A DNA stretch of 24,827 nucleotides from an uncultured Chromatiaceae bacterium (GTDB lineage: Bacteria > Pseudomonadota > Gammaproteobacteria > Enterobacterales > Alteromonadaceae), in contig CAMLSF010000044.1 of assembly GCA_946482615.1 (NCBI GenBank), forward strand, positions 1-24,827. The letters run 5' to 3'. The stretch's first letter is position 1. Each line of letters starts with the position of its first letter. Positions 15,818 to 22,959 of this stretch are shown here, piece by piece. The notes under the pieces were generated by a model. That model saw nothing but the letters and a program-made list of their open reading frames with translations, had not been told where the DNA came from and made no database searches. Made by a program: the position numbers and the translations under genes.

Positions 15818-16714
15818 CTAAAACTGTCGGGCAATGACGTACCGGGCCAGCGCCACCAGTTCGTCTGTTGCATAAGGAAGTTCGCGCAAAGCGGCTAATG
15901 CCTCTTCAACCAATAGTTGTGCTTTTTGTTTCGCCTGGTCCAGGCCCAATAAAGCCGGATAAGTGGCTTTATTGGCTTTTTGATCCGAACCTGCGGTTTT
16001 GCCCAGCACCTGGGTGTCGCCTTCGATATCCAGAATGTCATCCTGCACTTGAAAGGCTAAACCTATGGCTCTGCTGTAGCGAACTAAAGCCTCTAAATGG
16101 GTGACATTATCCACTGGACTGGCCAGATAAGCAAAACGTACTGAACACTCAATCAGGGCGCCGGTTTTTAATTGATGCATCTGCTCTAAGGCTTCAACCG
16201 ACATTTTCTGATTGGTATGCGCCAAATCAATAGCCTGACCACCACACATACCGTTGTAGCCCGCATGCAAAGCTAACTGTTGGACCATAGCAACAATACG
16301 TTGTGGGTGAACCTGCTGATAATCATGGCTGCTTAATAGTTCAAAAGCGAAGGTCTGTAGCGCGTCGCCAGCCAGAATAGCGGTCGCTTCATCAAAAGCT
16401 TTGTGACAGGTGGCCTTGCCACGGCGTAAATCGTCGTTATCCATGGCGGGTAAGTCGTCATGGATCAAAGAGTAGGTATGCAGGGCTTCAATAGCTGCTG
16501 CCGGGCCATCTAAATCTGTTAAAGAGGCACCTAACATCTGACCACAGCTGTAGACTAAAAAGGGGCGCATACGCTTACCACCGAGCAGTAAACTATAGGC
16601 CATTGCCTGGTGCAGACGCGGGTCAGTCAGAGGTTTTTTATCTAAGTGCTGTTGCAGAACCTGTTCCAGTCGTTGCTGGTACGAGGTTAAAGAATCTAAC
16701 GTCAAATCAATCAC
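15818..16714 (-). CDS. ispA: (2E,6E)-farnesyl diphosphate synthase
   Basis: IspA elongates dimethylallyl/geranyl diphosphate with isopentenyl diphosphate to farnesyl diphosphate, the precursor of undecaprenyl phosphate, quinones and haem O. The 298-residue all-helical protein has both Asp-rich motifs: DDLPAMD (86-92, FARM) and DDILD (225-229, SARM), plus GGKRMRPFL and GLAFQVQDD. The start is GTG at 16712-16714, inside the end of xseB (8-nt overlap), so translation is likely coupled. xseB-ispA-dxs is the conserved order in gammaproteobacteria. Chain-length specificity is assigned from family and context. Confidence 0.96.
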   Translation of the reverse strand: MIDLTLDSLTSYQQRLEQVLQQHLDKKPLTDPRLHQAMAYSLLLGGKRMRPFLVYSCGQMLGASLTDLDGPAAAIEALHTYSLIHDDLPAMDNDDLRRGKATCHKAFDEATAILAGDALQTFAFELLSSHDYQQVHPQRIVAMVQQLALHAGYNGMCGGQAIDLAHTNQKMSVEALEQMHQLKTGALIECSVRFAYLASPVDNVTHLEALVRYSRAIGLAFQVQDDILDIEGDTQVLGKTAGSDQKANKATYPALLGLDQAKQKAQLLVEEALAALRELPYATDELVALARYVIARQF

Positions 16715-16952
16715 CTTCGCTGGTCACAAAAGGTTCGAGCCGATCTTGCCCACCGTCCTGGACTAATAGCTGGACTTTTTGTTGGGCAGCCTGTAATTGC
16801 TGCTGACTGGTACGGGAGAGTTCAATACCACGTTCAAATTGTTGCAAGGCCTGATCAAGGCTCAAGTCACCTTGTTCCAGCTGCTGTACTATCTGTTCCA
16901 GCTCGGCAATGCTTTGCTCAAAATGGCTGAAATCTGTTTTCTTTTTTGTCAT
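16707..16952 (-). CDS. xseB: Exodeoxyribonuclease VII small subunit
   Basis: XseB is the small subunit of exonuclease VII, which degrades single-stranded DNA with the XseA subunit encoded elsewhere. The 81-residue protein is almost entirely helical: FEQSIAELEQIVQQLEQGDLSLDQALQQFERGIEL aligned in segments with E. coli XseB (80 residues). The frame is open about 45 codons further upstream, but that stretch has no family similarity; ATG at 16950-16952 gives MTKKKTDFSHFE and the standard length. First gene of the reverse operon, overlapping ispA by 8 nt. Confidence 0.95.
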   Translation of the reverse strand: MTKKKTDFSHFEQSIAELEQIVQQLEQGDLSLDQALQQFERGIELSRTSQQQLQAAQQKVQLLVQDGGQDRLEPFVTSEGD

Positions 16953-16994
16953 ATTTTCGCCTGATAATGGGTGTCTGACCAAGCCCAGCGCGCT

Positions 16995-17023
16995 ATTATG
17001 AGCAATCAGGACCGCGTTGGGAA
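16995..17023 (-). promoter_or_regulatory. Candidate sigma-70 promoter of xseB-ispA-dxs
   Basis: On the reverse strand TTCCCA (17023-17018) and CATAAT (17000-16995) are separated by 17 nt, placing a start site about 35 nt upstream of xseB. The -10 is one base from consensus; the -35 matches four of six. Confidence 0.45.
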
Positions 17024-17056
17024 AGGATAAATTTGTTTGAAGCCTTAATTTATAGT

Positions 17057-17082
17057 TAACTATCCCATACTTTTGCCGATAA
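17057..17082 (+). promoter_or_regulatory. Candidate FliA (sigma-28) promoter of pomA-pomB
   Basis: GCCGATAA at 17075-17082 is an exact match to the sigma-28 -10 consensus used by late flagellar genes. A weaker TAAC (17057-17060) sits 14 nt upstream, against the usual TAAA at 15. The start would be about 70 nt before pomA. A perfect palindrome, ATAGTTAACTAT (17052-17063), overlaps the -35 region. Confidence 0.65.
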
Positions 17083-17162
17083 CTCACTATAAGCTAAGAT
17101 AAAACCAACTTTATGCTGGTACAAAATCAACGATTTGCATTCAGTTTTCCGGGAGATACAGA

Positions 17163-17939
17163 GTGGATTTAGCAACCGTCATAGGATTAGTCGCGGTCAT
17201 GGGCATGATGGGCTGGGCTATGTGGCTCAGTGCCAGTGGCAATATCGCCATGTTTTACGATTTTGTTTCTATCGTCATAGTGTTTGGCGGCAGTATTACC
17301 GCGGTTATGATTAAATTTACCTTCACTCAGTTGGCTGGTTCGATGAAAGCCGCTGCTAAAGCCTTTATGTTTAAAATTGAGTCTGCTGAGGAGCTGATTG
17401 AAAAAGCAGTGCAATTGGCTGATGCGGCCCGTAAAGGTGGTTTTTTAGCGCTGGAAGAAGCTGAAATACCGAATCCTTTTATGCAAAAAGGCATCAATAT
17501 GCTGGTAGATGGCCATGACGCGGATGTAGTGCGTGGTACTCTGGAAAAAGATATTGAACTGACCTATGCCCGACATGATGTGGCGATTCAGGTGTTTAAA
17601 CAAATGGGCGATTTGGGGCCGGCCATGGGCATGATAGGCACTTTGATTGGTCTGGTCGCTATGCTATCCAATATGTCGGATCCTAAAGCCATAGGTCCGG
17701 CCATGGCCGTTGCTTTGTTAACGACTTTGTACGGCGCTATTCAGGCTAACTGTATTTTTTTACCTCTGTCAGAAAAAATGGCAGTACGTAATGAAGAAGA
17801 AAAAACCAATAATGAACTGATTCTGGATGCCATTATGGGCATACAGGACGGTCAGAATCCAAAAGTGATCGAAGGCATTTTACGCAATTACCTGCAGTCG
17901 AAAAAACGTGACCCGGCAGCGCCTGCCGCCGCAGAGTAG
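17163..17939 (+). CDS. pomA: Flagellar motor stator protein PomA (MotA family)
   Basis: PomA with PomB forms the inner-membrane stator that couples ion flow to flagellar rotation. The 258-residue protein has four TM segments (about 5-22, 30-52, and a pair near 148-205) and a cytoplasmic loop with the rotor-contacting charged region, including ADAARKGGFLALEE, HDADVVR and YARHD. PAMGMIGTLIGLVAMLSNM and KAIGPAMAVALLTTLYGA closely match Vibrio PomA, indicating the Na+-type polar-flagellum stator. The start is GTG 17163 with GGGAG at 17151-17155 (7-nt gap). pomB follows after 8 nt. Na+ dependence is inferred from similarity. Confidence 0.95.
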   Translation: MDLATVIGLVAVMGMMGWAMWLSASGNIAMFYDFVSIVIVFGGSITAVMIKFTFTQLAGSMKAAAKAFMFKIESAEELIEKAVQLADAARKGGFLALEEAEIPNPFMQKGINMLVDGHDADVVRGTLEKDIELTYARHDVAIQVFKQMGDLGPAMGMIGTLIGLVAMLSNMSDPKAIGPAMAVALLTTLYGAIQANCIFLPLSEKMAVRNEEEKTNNELILDAIMGIQDGQNPKVIEGILRNYLQSKKRDPAAPAAAE

Positions 17940-17947
17940 GTTCGGCT

Positions 17948-18898
17948 ATGGCCAAGTGTAAAAAGTGTCCACCACCAGGTTTACCTGCTTATATGGGAAC
18001 CTTTGCCGACCTGATGTCGTTGCTGATGTGCTTTTTTGTGCTGTTGTTGTCGTTTTCAGAAATGGATGTGCTGAAATTTAAGCAAATAGCAGGGTCCATG
18101 CAGTACGCTTTTGGTGTGCAAAACAAAATTGAAGTCAAAGACATCCCTAAGGGCACCAGCGTCATTGCGATGGAGTTCAGGCCAGGCCGTCCTGATCCAA
18201 CCCCTATTGATACCATCCAGCAGCAAACGGTGGAAATGACGCAGCAGATGCTGAATTTTCAGGCGGGCAAAGAAGATGAAGCCGGTGGACGGCAGGAACA
18301 GCGGGAGGATAAAACCGGTGGTCAGTCAACCAGCACTGCAGAAGAGCCTTTGGATTCACCTGAAGTTGCTGCAGCAGGGGAGTTGCAGGAGCAAACCAAC
18401 GAGCTGTTGAAAAAAATCGCCGAGCAACTGGAAAAACAAATTATGGATGGTGCTATTGAACTGGAATCTTTAGGTCAGCAGATTATTATCCGTATTCGTG
18501 AAAATGGCTCATTCCCTTCTGGATCTTCGTTTTTACAGCCGAAATTTAAGCCTATTATTCAGAACATCGGTGCTTTACTCAAAGATGTACCGGGTGAAAT
18601 CACAGTGTCAGGGCATACAGATGACGATCAGGTGTCTGATGAATTGCACAGCAATAACTGGGATTTGTCCGCCCAGCGGGCAGTGTCTGTGGCTTCAGAA
18701 ATGATTAAAGCCCCGGGTTTTGATAAAAACCGTCTGGTGGTGGTCGGCCATGCAGAAACCCGTCCTTTAGTGCCAAATGATACTGAGAACAACAGAAAAC
18801 GTAATCGCAGGGTAGAGATTTCTATTATGCAGGGCAAACCAAAAGAGTCTGAACCTATCAGTCTGGAACCTGCAGCGCAGGGCACACCAAAGCCGTAG
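17948..18898 (+). CDS. pomB: Flagellar motor stator protein PomB (MotB family, OmpA domain)
   Basis: PomB pairs with PomA and anchors the stator to peptidoglycan. The N-terminal CPPPGLP and MGTFADLMSLLMCFFVLLLSF form a single TM helix with the ion-binding Asp21 (equivalent to Asp24 of Vibrio PomB). The plug/linker includes FRPGRPDPTPID, then a variable acidic Gln-rich region (about 90-150), and the OmpA-like peptidoglycan-binding domain has SGHTDDD, SNNWDLSAQRAVSVA and NRKRNRRVEISIMQG (to about 297). The 316 residues match the family length. Eight nucleotides after pomA; a terminator hairpin lies between it and thiI. Confidence 0.96.
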   Translation: MAKCKKCPPPGLPAYMGTFADLMSLLMCFFVLLLSFSEMDVLKFKQIAGSMQYAFGVQNKIEVKDIPKGTSVIAMEFRPGRPDPTPIDTIQQQTVEMTQQMLNFQAGKEDEAGGRQEQREDKTGGQSTSTAEEPLDSPEVAAAGELQEQTNELLKKIAEQLEKQIMDGAIELESLGQQIIIRIRENGSFPSGSSFLQPKFKPIIQNIGALLKDVPGEITVSGHTDDDQVSDELHSNNWDLSAQRAVSVASEMIKAPGFDKNRLVVVGHAETRPLVPNDTENNRKRNRRVEISIMQGKPKESEPISLEPAAQGTPKP

Positions 18899-18931
18899 TT
18901 TGAGTCATAATAAAAGCTAAACTGTTTTATC

Positions 18932-18962
18932 AAGGCGCGGTATAATCCGCGCCTTTATTTTT
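18932..18962 (+). terminator. pomB terminator with the thiI -10 hexamer TATAAT as its loop
   Basis: AAGGCGCGG (18932-18940) pairs perfectly with CCGCGCCTT (18947-18955) and is followed by a T-rich tract to 18962. The six-base loop is exactly TATAAT (18941-18946), a consensus -10 hexamer 33 nt before thiI; the -35 at 17 nt (TAAACT) is poor. The element appears to end pomAB and start thiI. Confidence 0.75.
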
Positions 18963-18978
18963 CAGCGAGCTCTTTGTG

Positions 18979-20439
18979 ATGGAATTTTTAGTCAAACTGC
19001 ACCCGGAAATCTCTATTAAAAGTAAGTCGGTCCGGAAACGTCAGACCATGCTGTTAGAGCAGAATCTGAAAACTATCTTGTTGCGGTTAGACCCCTCTGT
19101 CACTGTGAAAAATAACTACGACCATATTCTGGTTCAGGTCGCATCCGACAGTGCTAAATTGCGTCAGCAAATGATTGATCATTTAGCCTGTATTCCCGGC
19201 ATAGTGCAGTTCATGGAAATGCAATCCGGCACTTATAGCTCATTGCATGATATTTTTGAGCAAGTACTGAAGGCATTAAAACCACGACTGGAAGGGAAAA
19301 GCTTTTGTGTGCGGGTTAAACGTACCGGCGATCACGAATTCAGCTCGCTCGAAGCCGAACGTTATATAGGCGGTGGTTTAAATCAACATATTCCTTCGGC
19401 TCGTGTACAGCTGAAAAACCCGGATGAAGTGGTTCGGGTTGAAATTAAACGTGACCAACTCATTATTGTCAGTGACGTATTTGATGGCATGGGTGGTTTT
19501 CCTCTGCCAAGTCAAAGTGATGTGTTGTCGTTAATTTCCGGTGGTTTTGACTCAGCAGTCGCCAGTTATCTGATGATCCGCAAGGGTCTGCGTACTCACT
19601 ATCTGTTTTTTAATTTAGGCGGCGCGGCCCATGAAACCGGTGTGCGGCAGATGGCTTTTTATTTGTGGCAGAAATTCAGTTTGTCGCACAAGGTTAAATT
19701 TGTCAGTGTGGATTTTGCCCCTGTAGTGACAGAAATTCTGGAGAAGGTCGACAATGGCCTGATGGGCGTGATCCTCAAGCGTCAGATGATGCGTGCAGCC
19801 GCTGTTGTGGCTGAACGTTTGGGCATTCAGGCGATAGTCACAGGTGAAAGTGTCGGTCAGGTTGCCAGTCAGACCATAGCCAACTTAAGTGTGATAGACA
19901 AAGCCACAGACACTCTGGTGCTACGACCACTGATTTATCAGGACAAACAAGAGATCATTGATTTAGCCCGCAAAATTGGTGCTGAAGATATGGCCAAAAC
20001 CATGCCGGAATACTGTGGTGTGATTTCCAATAAACCCACTATCAACGCCGATTTAACCAAAGTACTGCAGGCTGAACAGCAACTGGATTTGGCCGCGCTG
20101 GAAAAGCTGGCGTTGGATGCCAATGTGCTGGATATCCGTACCGTCGAGTTTCAGGCAGAGCAGCAAATCAGCACAGTGCTGGATGAAAGTGCTATGGCAG
20201 AGGATGCCATTATTCTCGATATCCGGGCACCGGATGAAGTCGACATCAAACCTTTAACAGGCGTCAATCATCAGGTGCAACAGTTGCCTTTTTACAAACT
20301 GGCCAGTCAGTTTAGTCAGCTTGATCAAAGCCAACAGTATTATCTGTACTGTGAACGTGGGGTGATGAGTCGTTTACAGGCCTTGTTGCTGGCAGAGCAG
20401 GGCCATCAGAATGTCGGCGTTTATCGGGGCGACTTTTGA
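18979..20439 (+). CDS. thiI: tRNA 4-thiouridine synthase / thiamin thiazole sulfur carrier ThiI
   Basis: ThiI transfers persulfide sulfur from IscS to U8 of tRNA and, in many gammaproteobacteria, to ThiS for thiazole synthesis. The 486-residue protein (E. coli 482) has an N-terminal ferredoxin-like/THUMP region, the PP-loop SGGFDS (187-192), NLGGAAHE, TGESVGQVASQT, MPEYCGVIS with Cys346, and a C-terminal rhodanese domain with YCERGVMSR (catalytic Cys458). Both sulfur-relay cysteines and the rhodanese domain are present, indicating the dual-function form. I chose ATG 18979; a GTG directly before it (18976) is possible. Its last 19 nt overlap convergent panE. Confidence 0.97.
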   Translation: MEFLVKLHPEISIKSKSVRKRQTMLLEQNLKTILLRLDPSVTVKNNYDHILVQVASDSAKLRQQMIDHLACIPGIVQFMEMQSGTYSSLHDIFEQVLKALKPRLEGKSFCVRVKRTGDHEFSSLEAERYIGGGLNQHIPSARVQLKNPDEVVRVEIKRDQLIIVSDVFDGMGGFPLPSQSDVLSLISGGFDSAVASYLMIRKGLRTHYLFFNLGGAAHETGVRQMAFYLWQKFSLSHKVKFVSVDFAPVVTEILEKVDNGLMGVILKRQMMRAAAVVAERLGIQAIVTGESVGQVASQTIANLSVIDKATDTLVLRPLIYQDKQEIIDLARKIGAEDMAKTMPEYCGVISNKPTINADLTKVLQAEQQLDLAALEKLALDANVLDIRTVEFQAEQQISTVLDESAMAEDAIILDIRAPDEVDIKPLTGVNHQVQQLPFYKLASQFSQLDQSQQYYLYCERGVMSRLQALLLAEQGHQNVGVYRGDF

Positions 20440-21329
20440 AGTAACAGCTGATAAAGAGCCTGATGGGCAGGCAGTTGCAGTTGATGCTGCTCTGCCTGTT
20501 TTAGTAAAAAACCTGTGATGTAATCCAGCTCTGTGGGGCGGCCTTTGGCAACATCCTGTTGCATCGATGAGTAATTCTCTGCGGTTTGTCCGAGTACCTG
20601 ATTTACCCGGCTTTGGATCGCCTCAACACTGAATTCTTGCCCTGACGCTTTTGCGACCAGCACAAATTCTTCAATCAACAGCCTTATCGCTGCTGTATAT
20701 TTGCTATTAGTCAGCTCGCCGTTTTTGCATTGATGCAAGGCGGTCAATGGGTTAATCACAGCATTTACGGCTAACTTCTGCCAGAGTGATGGCCAGATAT
20801 CCGCTTCGACGACCAGAGGGCCCAAAGCGGCCTGCATGGCCTGCTCCACTTCTTGTCGCTGTGAAAAAGCGGCCTGATTAAGAGCCCCTAATACAGATTG
20901 TCCCTGGCCGCTGTGGATCAGGGTTGAATGATCAGGTTTAAAAGCGCCATGGCTGGTGCTTAAGAACCAAAGCCCTTGTTCAGGCTGAAGTAGTGACAAC
21001 ACCTGCTCAATAGTACCCATACCGTTATGGCTGAGGACCAGTTGGGCGTTCTTTGCCATCAAAGGTAATAACTGCAGCACTGCATCCACGACCGCATAAG
21101 CTTTTACAGGTAAGAGGATAAAAGAGTAGGGACGGCTGGCAGTTACAGGCAAAGAAAAATGCTGAGAATGATCGGCAGACTGGAAAATAAAATCAAAAGC
21201 TCCGGCTGTACGCCTGTGTAATTGCACCGGATAACCTGCCTGATGCAAACGGGCTGTCGCCAGCAGGCCAATAGCGCCCTCACCTACGACAGTCCACAGA
21301 GGGAGGGTTATCTGGTGCGGTTGCGCCAT
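20421..21329 (-). CDS. panE: 2-dehydropantoate 2-reductase
   Basis: PanE reduces ketopantoate to pantoate with NADPH in pantothenate/CoA biosynthesis. The 302-residue protein (E. coli 303) has a Rossmann GEGAIG (16-21), SHNGMGT with the substrate-binding Asn102, and QKLAVNAVINPLTALHQCKNGEL with the catalytic-type Lys185. The frame is open to 21389, but ATG 21327-21329 gives the family length and has a purine-rich GAAGAA next to it. It overlaps the end of the vanZ-like gene by 22 nt (likely coupled) and the convergent thiI 3' end by 19 nt. No terminator is visible after it, as its end is inside thiI. Confidence 0.93.
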   Translation of the reverse strand: MAQPHQITLPLWTVVGEGAIGLLATARLHQAGYPVQLHRRTAGAFDFIFQSADHSQHFSLPVTASRPYSFILLPVKAYAVVDAVLQLLPLMAKNAQLVLSHNGMGTIEQVLSLLQPEQGLWFLSTSHGAFKPDHSTLIHSGQGQSVLGALNQAAFSQRQEVEQAMQAALGPLVVEADIWPSLWQKLAVNAVINPLTALHQCKNGELTNSKYTAAIRLLIEEFVLVAKASGQEFSVEAIQSRVNQVLGQTAENYSSMQQDVAKGRPTELDYITGFLLKQAEQHQLQLPAHQALYQLLLQKSPR

Positions 21330-21658
21330 TTCTTCACAGCAAAATAGCACAAATAAAAAGCTGCCATACCCGTTATATCGGCCACCCAATCCAGCAATTC
21401 TGCTCTGCGGTAACTGGTCAGGTAATTCTGCAGGAACTCAATAGCAACGCCATAAGCGGCCATAATAACTACGGCCTGCCACAATCTGGGCTTATAACTC
21501 CATTGCAACAAAGCGGTAAGGCAAAAAAAGATTAAAAAATGCAGATGCTTGTCGTAGCGGTTCAGGCTAATGCCACTACTTTTTACTTCTGTCAGAAAAC
21601 CAAAAGTAGCAGCGGTAAACACCAGCAAACAAATCGCATGGTAAAAATGACGCTTCAC
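21308..21658 (-). CDS. VanZ-like small integral membrane protein
   Basis: This 116-residue hydrophobic protein has about four TM segments: 5-24, 40-54 (HFLIFFCLTALLQW), 62-78 (VVIMAAYGVAIEFLQ) and 90-108 (ADITGMAAFYLCYF). DKHLHFLIFF, YGVAIEFLQ and ELLDWVADITG are typical of the VanZ-like superfamily (E. coli has none well characterised; the namesake gives low-level teicoplanin resistance). Function is unknown for such short stand-alone members, and no resistance role should be assumed. The start is GTG at 21656-21658 with AAGAG about 8 nt upstream. It precedes and overlaps panE in a two-gene reverse operon. Confidence 0.8.
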   Translation of the reverse strand: MKRHFYHAICLLVFTAATFGFLTEVKSSGISLNRYDKHLHFLIFFCLTALLQWSYKPRLWQAVVIMAAYGVAIEFLQNYLTSYRRAELLDWVADITGMAAFYLCYFAVKKWRNRTR

Positions 21659-21902
21659 AAGATACTCTTCTTTAAAAGACCTGCCCGGATTGTATCAGCT
21701 TTACGATTACAATCTCCAGCCTGAAACAAGCTGAGGCTCTATGTCTCTTGTTAAAAAGTGATCCTCAAGAAGTTCTGACGCGCCAGACCACTCAATTTGG
21801 GCCTGGCTTCGCTGAAAAATAGCATAGACAGCAGTGCTGAACTGCCACCCGTGCAGGGCGGCAGCTCTTTCCTTGCTGTTAATCGGATCTGTGGATGTGA
21901 AC

Positions 21903-22385
21903 TTAGTCTCTGAAGTTCTTAAATTGGAACGGCTGACCCAGGTTACTGGTTCTGACCAATTGCATCACTTCCTGCAGATCGTCACGCTTTTTGCCCGTCA
22001 CCCGCAGCTCTTCGCCCTGAATGGCTACTTGTACTTTAATACCACTGTCTTTGACCAGTTTAACGACCTTTTTGGCCATCTCTTTGTCAATGCCTTGTTT
22101 GATACTGACATGGCGCGTAATGTATTTGCCGTGACGATCTTCTTTTTCAATTTTAAAGCTACTGACATCCAGCTGCAGTTTGCTGGCTTTGGTGGCAAAA
22201 ATGTCAAACAGTTGCATCACTTGCTGATCCGCCTCTGCAGTCAGTTCAATGTGCTCTTTGTTCAGCTCAATTTTGGCATCCACTCCGCGAAAATCAAAAC
22301 GGGTTTCAAGTTCGCGTTTGGCGTTCTCAACCGCGTTTCTGGCCTGGTTCATATCAATTTCTGAAACAATATCAAATGAAGGCAT
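21903..22385 (-). CDS. yajQ: YajQ-family nucleotide (c-di-GMP) binding protein
   Basis: The 160-residue protein has two ferredoxin-like halves: [94 protein letters not shown] and [25 protein letters not shown] (listed as separate pieces). It was long annotated as an RNA/nucleotide-binding protein, and Xanthomonas and Pseudomonas YajQ bind c-di-GMP; that is family knowledge. ATG 22383-22385 gives the family start; the upstream open frame to 22625 is not similar and would cross the btuB promoter. AGAGA lies about 6 nt upstream. TATAAT at 22424-22419 (reverse) is a plausible -10. Divergent from btuB. Confidence 0.96.
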   Translation of the reverse strand: MPSFDIVSEIDMNQARNAVENAKRELETRFDFRGVDAKIELNKEHIELTAEADQQVMQLFDIFATKASKLQLDVSSFKIEKEDRHGKYITRHVSIKQGIDKEMAKKVVKLVKDSGIKVQVAIQGEELRVTGKKRDDLQEVMQLVRTSNLGQPFQFKNFRD

Positions 22386-22418
22386 GGTGTTCTCTTTTTC
22401 CTTTAAAATCTGTGGGTC

Positions 22419-22424
22419 ATTATA
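22419..22424 (-). promoter_or_regulatory. Candidate -10 of yajQ
   Basis: A perfect TATAAT on the reverse strand 34 nt upstream of the yajQ ATG. The -35 at 17-nt spacing (TTCGCT) is weak. Confidence 0.45.
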
Positions 22425-22558
22425 AGCGAAAGAATCCACGGAGCGAACCTGATCTGTGGTGAAATCCCCTTTGTTTATCCGCTGCAGGCAAATATTTTCC
22501 AGAGTACAACGGATCCTGATGGCAGCGGCTAGTAACAAGAGAGACGTCTGGATTTCTG

Positions 22559-22586
22559 TTGACTTTCGTCTTACCGCAGCTACACT
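22559..22586 (+). promoter_or_regulatory. Sigma-70 promoter of the btuB riboswitch transcript
   Basis: TTGACT (22559-22564), 16-nt spacer, TACACT (22581-22586). Start expected near 22593, directly before the first conserved base of the cobalamin aptamer at 22601. Between the yajQ promoter and this one (22425-22558) I see no other feature. Confidence 0.7.
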
Positions 22587-22600
22587 GAGCCCGCGTTTTT

Positions 22601-22910
22601 CAGGTGCCCATAGAATGTGATCCACATTTGAGGGTGAAACGGGAATCTGGTGTAAATCCAGAGCTGCCCCCGCAACGGTAAAACAACAGAGAGCTTTGCT
22701 CTGGCTTGGATAAAACCACTGTCTTCAGATGGGAAGGGATCCGGGCTTCTTTTATATCCTTCGTACTTGAAGCTGCAGCTTTGTTGACTGCGTGCTCTCG
22801 CCCCAGTCACATAGGACTACTATGCTCCTGGGGTCTCGCACACTTGTCGCCTCCCTGCAACTCCAATTACTTTGGCTATATAGCCTGTTGTCAGCCCGGA
22901 GACCGGCCTG
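22601..22910 (+). promoter_or_regulatory. Cobalamin riboswitch (interrupted by an ERIC-like element) controlling btuB
   Basis: The conserved cobalamin (B12) aptamer segments occur in order: CAGGTGCC (22601-22608), GGGTGAAACGGGAATCTGGTG (in 22633-22652), TAAATCCAGAGCTGCCCCC, the B12 box CCGCAACGGTAA (22670-22681), CCACTG (22716-22721) and GGGAAGG (22731-22737). The 3' conserved part AGCCCGGAGACCGGCCTG is found only at 22893-22910; its CCTG can pair with the first CAGG. Between them lies the 130-bp repeat at 22753-22882. TCCGGGCT (22740-22747) is complementary to AGCCCGGA (22893-22900) and could hold the insert as a closed arm. Adenosyl- or other cobalamins binding this RNA repress btuB-type transporters; control here is probably translational. 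Confidence 0.88.
22753..22882. repeat. ERIC/IRU-like palindromic repeat (~130 bp) inside the riboswitch
   Basis: The segment begins TATATCCTTCGTACTTGAAG and ends ATTACTTTGGCTATATA, imperfect terminal inverted repeats continuing inward through CTGCAG/CTGCAA. Its centre is a nested hairpin: CCCCAG (22801-22806) with CTGGGG (22828-22833), and CATAG (22810-22814) with CTATG (22820-22824). Length, termini and the centre (CCCCAGTCAC...CTCCTGGGG) match what I remember of the 127-bp enterobacterial repetitive intergenic consensus. Non-coding; mobilised in trans by an unknown mechanism. Confidence 0.8.
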
Positions 22911-22931
22911 AAAAGTTCATTCACTATTCAG

Positions 22932-22956
22932 GACGCGGTGGGCGTCTTTGGGAGAC
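22932..22956 (+). promoter_or_regulatory. btuB expression platform: alternative hairpins at the ribosome binding site
   Basis: GACGC (22932-22936) can pair with GCGTC (22942-22946), leaving the Shine-Dalgarno free. Alternatively GTCT (22944-22947) pairs with AGAC (22953-22956), placing GGG of the Shine-Dalgarno GGGAG (22950-22954) in the loop and its AG in the stem. The two hairpins share GTC and exclude one another, which fits a translational on/off switch; this is inference. Confidence 0.5.
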
Positions 22957-22959
22957 AAC

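Noticed and set aside
16953..17087. 45-codon upstream extension of xseB
   Set aside because: It would run through the candidate xseB promoter; XseB is normally about 80 residues and starts at 16952.
21751..21825. 24-codon reverse ORF ending in QNFLRITF
   Set aside because: Too short, no Shine-Dalgarno recognised and no family match; the terminal Phe resemblance to outer-membrane proteins is not evidence.
21834..22364. 176-codon forward ORF opposite yajQ
   Set aside because: It is the antisense frame of yajQ; the reverse frame has clear family similarity.
22386..22625. 80-codon upstream extension of yajQ
   Set aside because: It crosses the btuB promoter and the start of the riboswitch; YajQ family proteins begin MPSFDIVSE at 22385.
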